This document shows, piece by piece, positions 7,475 to 13,994 of a stretch of DNA of 14,606 bases. The stretch is from Candidatus Helarchaeota archaeon (GTDB lineage Archaea > Asgardarchaeota > Lokiarchaeia > Helarchaeales > HEL-GB-A): the NCBI GenBank assembly GCA_016840125.1, contig JAEOSY010000377.1, positions 1 through 14,606 of the forward strand, read 5' to 3'. Position numbers and translations under genes: made by a program. Position 1 is the stretch's first letter. The number at the start of each line of letters is the position of its first letter. A model generated the notes under the pieces. It saw only the letters and a program-made list of their open reading frames with translations, ran no database searches and was not told the origin of the DNA.

Positions 7475-7492
7475 CTCCTCATTAGGGGTTAT
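7471..7492. repeat. Inverted repeat overlapping the TATA box, possible operator
   Basis: The arms ATAACTCC and GGGGTTAT pair over eight positions (seven Watson-Crick and one G-T) around a six-base loop. The left arm begins inside the TATATAA box and the right arm ends just before the expected transcription start. It is not followed by a T run, so it is a poor terminator. The position fits a repressor site. Whether it acts as DNA or RNA is unknown. Confidence 0.4.
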
Positions 7493-7544
7493 CCTAGAAT
7501 GTTGGAATGGATAGTATTTCAACCAGTAGAGGAGATTAAAGCAC

Positions 7545-7865
7545 ATGGCTGCTAAGCAAACAGAAAGATTAGTACAAAGAACTGCCCCATGTATGGATCG
7601 ATGCATTGCTTATATTATCGATGGATGCTGTTCTTGTATTCCTTGTTATCCACTTTGGAAGGATGGAATCCGAGATGGTCAGAGCTTTGGAAAAGGGATG
7701 ATGGGTTTACGTGTGGTGAATTTCACAACAGGAAATCCTGCTTCGATTATGGATTCTTGTCTGCGAAACTTTTGTTCATGTTGTCCTCCACTTCTGCTCT
7801 TTACAAAAGGAAGGAGAAGAGTGGGTGACATGGTCGCAGGCACAATTGTCATAAAAGACGTTTAA
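7545..7865 (+). CDS. Cysteine-rich mini-RDD family protein
   Basis: This 106-residue protein has the RDD hallmarks in compressed form: R19-x-IAYIID (19-26), KDGIRDGQSFGKGMMGLRVV (39-58), TGNPAS (62-67), SCLRN (71-75) and GRRRVGDMVAGTIVI (89-103). Only about 14 residues separate the ID motif from the KDG motif, where long RDD proteins have two membrane helices. Hydrophobic character is weak. Ten of 106 residues are cysteines, clustered at 28-34 (CCSCIPC) and 77-80 (CSCC). That suggests metal binding or lipid attachment in place of the usual helices. The start is ATG at 7545 with GAGGAGA ten bases upstream. A paralogue lies at 8566. RDD proteins are membrane proteins of mostly unknown role. Confidence 0.8.
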   Translation: MAAKQTERLVQRTAPCMDRCIAYIIDGCCSCIPCYPLWKDGIRDGQSFGKGMMGLRVVNFTTGNPASIMDSCLRNFCSCCPPLLLFTKGRRRVGDMVAGTIVIKDV

Positions 7866-7896
7866 AAATACCAATTAATGGGTGTTTTGAGGGCGT

Positions 7897-7917
7897 CTTC
7901 CTTTTTTCTTTTTTTAT
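7897..7917 (+). terminator. T-rich transcription terminator after the mini-RDD gene
   Basis: The T-rich tract (CTTCC, then TTTTTTC, then TTTTTTTAT) about 32 bases after the TAA stop fits the U-rich terminators used by archaea. No hairpin is needed. Confidence 0.5.
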
Positions 7918-8123
7918 CAAGGATTTTTGCGAACCGTAGCTTCAAAAAGAGGTTCCTAAAAAAGAAGAATAGAAAATGTGAAAAAATTTCTATTATCTTA
8001 ACGTTGATTTGTTGTAACTTAAACTGTGATTTCTATCATTATCGGTATCTCAAGCCTCCTCTAGCTACAACCACTATAGTCCATGGAAAAAAGGGAAAAA
8101 ACTTCCTACATGTCTCATTGTAA

Positions 8124-8504
8124 CTAAAAAACCTGCTTCCTCTCCAACACAGATCCCCCTATCAAGGTTCACTTTTACTTGAAGAGCTAGTATTTGGTAA
8201 TATTCATCAAAAAAAGGGGATTAACTTCTTTTCCTGTTGATCTTGTTTTCTTAGAAGTCTTGTTTTTCAGGAAAAGCCTATTCCTTCCGCTGCTAAATCC
8301 GCTCAACTCACAGAACTTTTTTATATCTTTCTTACCACGGATCAATTAGACATTCTCGGGATTTCAGATGTCCGGAGTGTTTATATTAATTCTTTAGCCT
8401 AGAATTCAGCTTTTATAGATATTCCGATATACGGAGTTGATTGAACAAGGAATCCCTTTTCTGGAAGAAAAAAAAAACTAATGACTAAGAGTAATCGATC
8501 CTAA
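8124..8504 (+). pseudogene. Possible decayed coding frame within a ~700-base stretch lacking intact genes
   Basis: Between 7866 and 8565 there is no intact gene I can support. One plus-strand frame from 8124 to TAA 8502-8504 nevertheless reads like eroded protein: SLLLEELVFGNIHQKKG, then after a TGA at 8238 EKPIPSAAKSAQLTELFYIF and LDILGISDVRSVYINSLA. Then come a TAG at 8400, NSAFIDIPIYGVD, and a TGA at 8442. There is no ATG start or ribosome binding site. I do not recognise the family; a degenerated mobile-element gene is one guess. The rest of the stretch is a T-rich terminator at its left and promoter-like sequence at its right. Confidence 0.25.
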
Positions 8505-8540
8505 GCTTTATATCTTACGATTCTAGTTTTTCCATTATTA

Positions 8541-8548
8541 TTATATCT
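8541..8548 (+). promoter_or_regulatory. Candidate TATA box for the zinc-ribbon RDD gene
   Basis: TTATATCT lies about 20 bases before the ATG at 8566. That puts the expected transcription start at or near the start codon, so the mRNA could be leaderless. An AGGTGG directly abutting the ATG is too close to serve as a normal ribosome binding site. Confidence 0.35.
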
Positions 8549-8565
8549 ATTGAAAATTTAGGTGG

Positions 8566-9087
8566 ATGAAGAAAATAGTAAAATTTTGCCCTTCATGTGG
8601 TCAAGAAACTGATCCAAACTCACTTTATTGTTTAAAATGTGGAAAAAAACTTCCCGAATCTGGTTTTACTCCCCCTTATAAAGATTCGGATGATCAGAGA
8701 ATCCCTCCACAAGCCCCAACATACCAACCCGCAAGTTATCAGCGAGTTTTTCAGATCCGTCCTTATCATCCCTCTATGAAAGCACCTTTAGCTGAACGTT
8801 GTGTCGCTTATTTAGTCGATTCTTTTATCAGTCAGTTTACTTGTGGAATCTATGGGTGTTTAAAAGATGGTATCCGTGATGGTCAGTCCATAGGAAAAGG
8901 ATTAATGAATTTGCGCGTTGTTGATTATCATACTGGTCAACCAGCTACTGTTGGCCAATCTTTTCTCCGTAATTGTCTATGTGGATTTGTAGATGGTTGT
9001 CTCTGTTACTGCCCAATGTTTGTTTCAGAGGATGGTAGACGAATTGGAGATCAAGGTGCTGGAACTATCGTAATTTTAGATAAATAA
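8566..9087 (+). CDS. Zinc-ribbon plus cysteine-rich mini-RDD protein
   Basis: The product has 173 residues. Residues 8-25 are a zinc ribbon (CPSCG ... CLKCG; C8, C11, C22, C25). A proline-rich linker (about 33-70) joins it to a mini-RDD domain: ERCVAYLVD (77-85), KDGIRDGQSIGKGLMNLRVV (100-119), TGQPA (123-127), SFLRN (132-136) and GRRIGDQGAGTIVI (157-170). The RDD part closely parallels the protein at 7545 and again has cysteines where membrane helices are expected (C79, C93, C98, and C137 to C149 as CLCGFVDGCLCYC). It differs by the added zinc ribbon. The two genes look like a duplicated pair separated by the gene-poor stretch. Localisation is uncertain because the hydrophobic segments are short. 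Confidence 0.8.
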   Translation: MKKIVKFCPSCGQETDPNSLYCLKCGKKLPESGFTPPYKDSDDQRIPPQAPTYQPASYQRVFQIRPYHPSMKAPLAERCVAYLVDSFISQFTCGIYGCLKDGIRDGQSIGKGLMNLRVVDYHTGQPATVGQSFLRNCLCGFVDGCLCYCPMFVSEDGRRIGDQGAGTIVILDK

Positions 9088-9157
9088 AGAGGATTCAATC
9101 TCTAAAAAAACCCTAATTGACAGATTAAGTGTTTAGATTTTAAGTTGGATGTATTAA

Positions 9158-10723
9158 ATGCGATGCAATGAGTGTGGAGTTGAGAATCCACCGGAGGCCC
9201 GTTTTTGTTTCCAATGTGGGAAAAATATCTTCAGTATCAATAAGGGAGTTACCAAAAGTCAATCAGAATCTATTTATTGTCAAAAATGTGGTTTTCAAAA
9301 TCTCCTAGGTTTCAAATTTTGCATGGAATGTGGCACAACTTTAGCACAACCTGAAGCTAAATCTCTAAACAGTTGCCCCACCTGTATGACTAAAGTAGAA
9401 TCTTCTTATTATCTCTGTCCGAACTGTGGCCAATCACTTGGAGTATTAAGCAAAATATCTAATAGTACACCATATATAGATGATAGAGATTCAGAAATTT
9501 GTCCTTCTTGCGGAAAAATAACATTCGGTGAGTATTGCCAAGAGTGTGGATTTCGTTTGAGATCACGTCAGTCTCCAGTTGACTGGTGGTATTGTTCTCG
9601 CGAATCAGCCATTATGAAAGAAATAGATCCAAAAAATCAATTTTTAATTCCTAAAGAATCATTGAATGAATCTATTGCATCGTTTCAACGAGAGGAAAAA
9701 TTTCCCAATTATCAGAGTGATTCAATTAAACAATTAAGTAATTTAGTTTTTTCACATGATCCTACCAGTAATTTTTGTTCAATAACTAAAGTTAAATGTC
9801 CAGTTTGTGGACAAATAACCTATGCTTCAATTAATATAAGACCTAAGACTTCTCAACTGTTTGGTGCAGGTATAAAAGAATTAAATGGAAGTAATTTGAT
9901 TAGAAGCGGTTTTTTCTATTTAAAGAATTTTAAGGAATTTTACATAATAATCGTTTTTGGAGTGATTATTGATTTAGGAGTATTCATTTTAGGAGGAAAT
10001 TTAGCTAATATTGCTGCTCTTACCAATTTTTTTTCTGATTTTGATACAGCTGCATTAAATGAGAGTATTTACACCATGAACATAGGATCATTACTTATAG
10101 ACTTTATATTATCATCATTTTTACTAAGCTGGACCCTGATTTCGCTCAAACAAATTAAAAGTCAAGGTTATCCTTCTATTGATCTTATTTCAGGTTTTGG
10201 ATCTTCAATCCGAATTATTGTGCGTGTGTTGATACTACAACTTTTTCCTTTAATAGTAACATTGATTTCTACTATTGGTTTGGGTTTTATAACTCTCTCC
10301 TATACCGATTTAATTTTTAATTCCTCAGATTACTATTCCTATCCAGACTCTGGTTCAGTAATTGGTAGTTTATTACTCATCCTGTTTTTTACGATGGGAA
10401 TAGCTATTGTGGAGTTTGCAGTAATCATTCTAACAACATATTTTCTACCTGCATTCATCTTTAGTTCAAAACGATCAATCAAAAATAGTATAAATCGTGG
10501 ATATTCGTTTGCGAGAAAGTATTTCTGGTTAACTTTAGGAATAACTGTATTATTCAATTTTATTGGTAATGTTGGCTCATTTATAACTTTACCATCTTAT
10601 TTCTTGGGAACATCACTGATTCCAATACTCATTACATCGATTATTGTACGGACAGTAGCAGTTTATCGAGTTTTGTCCTTTGGTTGGGCCTATGACGAGT
10701 TTAGAGATGAAGTGAATAAATGA
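9158..10723 (+). CDS. Polytopic membrane protein with four N-terminal zinc ribbons
   Basis: The 521-residue protein starts with four CxxC-CxxC zinc ribbons: C3/C6/C17/C20, C41/C44/C55/C58, C73/C76/C87/C90 and C115/C118/C127/C130. A further CPVCG sits at 214-218. From about 260 it is membrane-embedded, with helices near 262-280, 308-330, 353-382, 401-435, 456-475 and 483-503. Charged or aromatic turns such as FSSKRSIKNSINRGYSFAR (435-453) lie between them. The membrane part resembles the DUF7847/GDPD-membrane-domain type of six-helix archaeal proteins, but that assignment is tentative. The start is ATG at 9158 with no good ribosome binding site. The TGA stop overlaps the next start as ATGA, and reading past it meets TAA two codons later. 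It is the first gene of the probable operon that runs to the window's right edge. Confidence 0.82.
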   Translation: MRCNECGVENPPEARFCFQCGKNIFSINKGVTKSQSESIYCQKCGFQNLLGFKFCMECGTTLAQPEAKSLNSCPTCMTKVESSYYLCPNCGQSLGVLSKISNSTPYIDDRDSEICPSCGKITFGEYCQECGFRLRSRQSPVDWWYCSRESAIMKEIDPKNQFLIPKESLNESIASFQREEKFPNYQSDSIKQLSNLVFSHDPTSNFCSITKVKCPVCGQITYASINIRPKTSQLFGAGIKELNGSNLIRSGFFYLKNFKEFYIIIVFGVIIDLGVFILGGNLANIAALTNFFSDFDTAALNESIYTMNIGSLLIDFILSSFLLSWTLISLKQIKSQGYPSIDLISGFGSSIRIIVRVLILQLFPLIVTLISTIGLGFITLSYTDLIFNSSDYYSYPDSGSVIGSLLLILFFTMGIAIVEFAVIILTTYFLPAFIFSSKRSIKNSINRGYSFARKYFWLTLGITVLFNFIGNVGSFITLPSYFLGTSLIPILITSIIVRTVAVYRVLSFGWAYDEFRDEVNK

Positions 10724-12441
10724 AGTTAAGATTAATTCGGAAATCTCTTCTCCGCGTATTATCAATAACTTGCTTCCTATTATTGATCACGTTATTGATT
10801 TTATCTAGGGATTCAGGGCAATCTGATCTTCTACTGTGGCAAATCGCTCAATATTGTGCCCCTCTCCTATTTTTGGGAATTTGGGTTCCCTATGCATTAT
10901 CATTCCTTCTCGATTCGTCAGTAGAAATGCGCTCACTTTCTAGATCCATCATGGTGATGATTTTCGGAAGCATCATTATAGTATTGGGAGCATTGATGTT
11001 GAATACCCGAATGCTATTTATTATTATGGGTTCAGTTTCAAATTTGTTTGAGATTCAGGCTAGTGGGCTTGCAGGTCAGTTTCTACTTTTAGAATTAACT
11101 GCAGGCGTAATTATACCCTTAAATGAAGAAATAATTAAGATTCTACCAATTTTAGTAATTTCTCACGCAAAGGTGATATCATTCAATCCAGATGAAGGAA
11201 AGCTTAGTCTAGATTCTTCTCAAATTACTCAAATTTTAATCTCGCGTAGACAATATATTTTGTACGCTATTATCAGTGGAACTGTTTTTACATTCTTCGA
11301 GTTATTTCTCTATCAATGGGAGTCTATTCAACCTAGTCTAGATCCTTTTTCAGATGTTTATATACAATTAGCTTTGCGAACACTTGCACCTTTACATATT
11401 CTCGCAACAATTTTCTTTTCGCTTGGAATTTATACTTTGAAGACTCAGCTCACAGGGGTCATTTCTAGAAGAGTAGCATTGTTTTCATCACTCAAGTTCT
11501 TTCTTCTTGGTTGGGGGCTTCATTCTTTGTGGAATTCATTAGGTGTGTACTTTTTGGTATTCCTCCCAGAGATGCAGGATTTGTTGTATATGATCCTTTT
11601 AGTCCTAGGAGTCATCATCAATATTTCATTAATATTGATAATCTGGCGAGTTTTTCGAATAACTCCAGATTTCTGCACTAATTGCGGTTTTGAAGGGAAT
11701 AATCATCTTCATTCTGAAAAAAAAATTACTACCGAGAGAGTTACTCCCTCTCGTGGATTGAATATCCTTCCTCCCAGAATCAGCAGATTTCGACTTGCAT
11801 CAAAGTATATTTGTCCTCATTGTTTCAATAAAATCCGCACAGATGGTATATGTGCACATTGTGGTTCACGAATCTATCCAACCTGCCCAAACTGTAATAC
11901 ATTCCTATCAGAAACAACAACAATCTGCCCTATTTGTCGTAGACGGATAATATCTCTTGATGAGATGAGTTTTCGGTCACTCTCAATGGTTGAAACTTGG
12001 ATTATAGGATTAAGTGCTTTAACTTCATTAGCATTTATTCTCACTCCTCTTTCTATTCTTTTCTGGCTCCGTCAAGAAGCCATTTTAATCCCATTACCAA
12101 TATACATTTTTTATTTCATCATGGGGTTAGTTATTGTTATAAGCATGCTTATTACGCTGTTTTTCAATCGAACGATGGGTATATTGGTCTTATATTGTCA
12201 CATTCTTAATCTATTCTTATTGGGAATAATCAGTCTGTTTGGTTCTTCATTTATTGGGATATTACTATCAATACGCCTTTCTGATCCTATTGGAGGATTC
12301 TTAGTCCTCGGGATTATTATCATCATGTATTCTTTTGTAAAACGAATTTTCACACTTTTTTATCATAGTTATCGCCCGATTTTTCCTGAATTTTTGGATC
12401 TTAAGAGTGAACCAGTGGAAGGAGGTGTTTTTTACGAGTAA
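10720..12441 (+). CDS. PrsW-like intramembrane protease with internal zinc ribbons
   Basis: The 573-residue protein has a PrsW/CPBP-like membrane core in residues 1-310. Its expected motifs lie within helices and in order: EEIIK (136-140), FTFFELFLY (190-198, E194), the histidine of LAPLHILA (H226) and GLHSLWNS (H268). In PrsW-type proteases these acidic and histidine residues form the intramembrane active site, and Bacillus PrsW makes the first cut in an anti-sigma factor. Residues 319-406 are cytosolic zinc ribbons (C319/C322, C365/C368/C378/C381, C389/C392/C403/C406). A second block of about four helices follows (426-448, 456-480, 487-518, 525-545). The insertion of ribbons and the extra membrane half make it much longer than a simple PrsW. 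The start overlaps the upstream stop (ATGA), so it is translationally coupled. The substrate is unknown. Confidence 0.8.
   Translation: MKLRLIRKSLLRVLSITCFLLLITLLILSRDSGQSDLLLWQIAQYCAPLLFLGIWVPYALSFLLDSSVEMRSLSRSIMVMIFGSIIIVLGALMLNTRMLFIIMGSVSNLFEIQASGLAGQFLLLELTAGVIIPLNEEIIKILPILVISHAKVISFNPDEGKLSLDSSQITQILISRRQYILYAIISGTVFTFFELFLYQWESIQPSLDPFSDVYIQLALRTLAPLHILATIFFSLGIYTLKTQLTGVISRRVALFSSLKFFLLGWGLHSLWNSLGVYFLVFLPEMQDLLYMILLVLGVIINISLILIIWRVFRITPDFCTNCGFEGNNHLHSEKKITTERVTPSRGLNILPPRISRFRLASKYICPHCFNKIRTDGICAHCGSRIYPTCPNCNTFLSETTTICPICRRRIISLDEMSFRSLSMVETWIIGLSALTSLAFILTPLSILFWLRQEAILIPLPIYIFYFIMGLVIVISMLITLFFNRTMGILVLYCHILNLFLLGIISLFGSSFIGILLSIRLSDPIGGFLVLGIIIIMYSFVKRIFTLFYHSYRPIFPEFLDLKSEPVEGGVFYE
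12421..12425 (+). promoter_or_regulatory. Shine-Dalgarno GGAGG placed 8 bases before an ACG codon
   Basis: GGAGG followed by TGTTTTTT precedes an in-frame ACG at 12434. The nearest in-frame ATG (12446) is 20 bases from the GGAGG, longer than usual. The arrangement matches that before the DUF4129 gene. Confidence 0.5.
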
Positions 12442-12445
12442 TTTA

Positions 12446-13243
12446 ATGTTTAGAAAAAAATCTAAACCCAAAAATGCTAATCCACATGCTGGATTAAAAG
12501 CTAGTTTTCTTCTCTTATTCATTGGTTTTTTCTTGCAATTTCTGTTCCTTAACATTTTAACAATAATCTTAGGTATAGGACCTGAGTTTATAGGATTAAC
12601 AATCTTGATTACTGGACTACCCGAGCTTGATATTGTTCTTCCGTTTTTTATTCTTATTTTACTCCCAATAATAGCTATTACTATGAATCCATGGATAACA
12701 CTGCTTTCTGTTATTCCTTGGATAATTGCAGGATTTGTAACTGGATACTTTTGTGGCCCTAATCTTGAAAAAGCGATATTTCTAAGTTTTCCTTCTTTCT
12801 TTGGATCGATAGCGATTTTAGGAATCCTAGCAATTTTTTCACTTGTGGGAATCTTACTCCCAGTTTTTCCCTCTATCCAGATTCTTGTGATATTTGGATT
12901 AGTATTTTCGCTAGTAATGTATGGAGTACTAATGATAGGAATAATCAGTTTATATTTCTTTTTGCCATCCTATATAGGGTATTATATTGGAAAGAAATAT
13001 ACTCCCCAGTTATATCCTCAAATATTTTATGCTCAGCCGAATAGAATTGATCCTGGCTATCATTTTTGTAGATTTTTAAATCGTGATAATGAATGTGGGA
13101 TTGGTCAAAGTGCTTTTTTTCCAGGTATGTGTAATAATCGATTCAATCAAGTTACTTGTCCTATTTACATACGTATAACAAAGGCAACTCAAAAGAAAAT
13201 TCAACCAGGAGGTCTTTTTTCTGAAATTAAAAAATCTATTTAA
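12446..13243 (+). CDS. Polytopic membrane protein with a four-cysteine C-terminal tail
   Basis: Counted from ATG 12446 the protein has 265 residues, with a short basic N-terminus (MFRKKSKPKNANPH). Five or so hydrophobic segments follow, at about 19-43, 46-60, 65-82, 87-103 and 118-180, the last covering two or more helices. The tail carries C208, C217, C229 and C238, spaced C-x8-C-x11-C-x8-C, which looks like a metal or Fe-S site on the cytosolic side. I do not recognise the family. I use the ATG five bases after the upstream stop. The GGAGG at 12421 is better spaced for an in-frame ACG at 12434 (four extra residues), and an in-frame GTG at 12407 is also open. Its place between the PrsW-like and DUF4129 genes, with tight spacing on both sides, indicates one operon. 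Confidence 0.75.
   Translation: MFRKKSKPKNANPHAGLKASFLLLFIGFFLQFLFLNILTIILGIGPEFIGLTILITGLPELDIVLPFFILILLPIIAITMNPWITLLSVIPWIIAGFVTGYFCGPNLEKAIFLSFPSFFGSIAILGILAIFSLVGILLPVFPSIQILVIFGLVFSLVMYGVLMIGIISLYFFLPSYIGYYIGKKYTPQLYPQIFYAQPNRIDPGYHFCRFLNRDNECGIGQSAFFPGMCNNRFNQVTCPIYIRITKATQKKIQPGGLFSEIKKSI
13208..13212 (+). promoter_or_regulatory. Shine-Dalgarno GGAGG placed 8 bases before a CTG codon
   Basis: GGAGG followed by TCTTTTTT precedes an in-frame CTG at 13221, inside the end of the upstream gene. The frame from that CTG supplies a positively charged N-terminus and a full first hydrophobic segment for the DUF4129 protein. The conventional TTG start at 13272 would cut that segment short. Confidence 0.5.
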
Positions 13244-13988
13244 CAATAGATACACTCTGATAACTCTTGTATTGGGTGTTAGTATATGGTTGATTGTGGA
13301 TGGTGGAACACACAATACACCTTATGAAACACAAGAAGAATATAGTGATGTTCCTTTAGCTAAGGATCCGAATGGGTCTGGTTTTAATTTTTGGGATCTG
13401 TTAGACTTCTTGGATTTTTCATTGCCAGAGTTACCTGTGCTTCAAACTGCCCCGCTTTTTGGGTTAACAGCAGGAGGAATGGTGGTATTATTTGTTATAT
13501 TATTAATTATGGTTATTTTATTCGGCCTATCAGTGTTTATTTCATCAAAATTTAGAACTAAATCAACAGAAGCTATTACTGTTGAAGAAGAGAGTCAAAT
13601 TGATGTTAAGGAATTAATAAAGCGTCGTGAGACTCTTGGAAATCGTATTAATGAAATAATCACTTTCTTAGAAACTTCAATTACTGAGAGGTCTATCAAT
13701 GAAGCAATAACTCTAGGATTCGAACAATTGGACTTGGCATTAAAAGAATTTTCAAAGATATCACGCCCAAGATGGTTAACACCACGTGAATATGCTGAGA
13801 TGCGAATTCCATACTTTGATCACGAATCTCTTAGTTTAGTTGTTGAGATATTTTATGAAATAACTTATGGTGAGCGAACAGCTACAATGAATATGTTTAA
13901 TTCTTTTTTATCAAATATTAAGTTGATGATTACCGATCAAACTATACTTAGTTGGAAATCTGATCAAAAATCGGATATGGAGAGTTAA
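13221..13988 (+). CDS. DUF4129 domain membrane protein
   Basis: Numbering is from CTG 13221 (255 residues). An N-terminal hydrophobic segment (about 11-26, after KLKNLFNNR) is followed by an acidic extracellular stretch, a second helix at about 80-107, a charged helical region, and the DUF4129 core from about 182. The core shows RPRWLTPREYAEM, an acidic patch, then VVEIFYEITYGERTATMN. DUF4129 domains occur at the C-termini of archaeal and bacterial membrane proteins, often next to transglutaminase-like, DUF58, MoxR and DUF4350 genes; their biochemical role is unknown. I prefer the CTG over the conventional TTG at 13272 because the GGAGG at 13208 is correctly spaced for it and the TTG start would leave a truncated, uncharged signal anchor. 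The DUF4350 gene follows after six bases, indicating translation as a unit. Confidence 0.8.
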   Translation: MKLKNLFNNRYTLITLVLGVSIWLIVDGGTHNTPYETQEEYSDVPLAKDPNGSGFNFWDLLDFLDFSLPELPVLQTAPLFGLTAGGMVVLFVILLIMVILFGLSVFISSKFRTKSTEAITVEEESQIDVKELIKRRETLGNRINEIITFLETSITERSINEAITLGFEQLDLALKEFSKISRPRWLTPREYAEMRIPYFDHESLSLVVEIFYEITYGERTATMNMFNSFLSNIKLMITDQTILSWKSDQKSDMES

Positions 13989-13994
13989 ATATGC

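Noticed and set aside
7878..8123. Open frame of 81 codons after the first mini-RDD gene
   Set aside because: It starts before and runs through the T-rich terminator, has no ribosome binding site, and its product is a run of F, K and L without domain character.
8409..8440. Small palindromic motif TCCG-ATATA-CGGA suggesting a regulatory or attachment site
   Set aside because: A four-base stem in AT-rich sequence is expected by chance, and no second copy was found nearby.
9091..9115. Possible hairpin AGAG/CTCT after the second RDD gene
   Set aside because: The stem is four pairs and is followed by A bases, not T bases, on the plus strand, so it is not a terminator signal.
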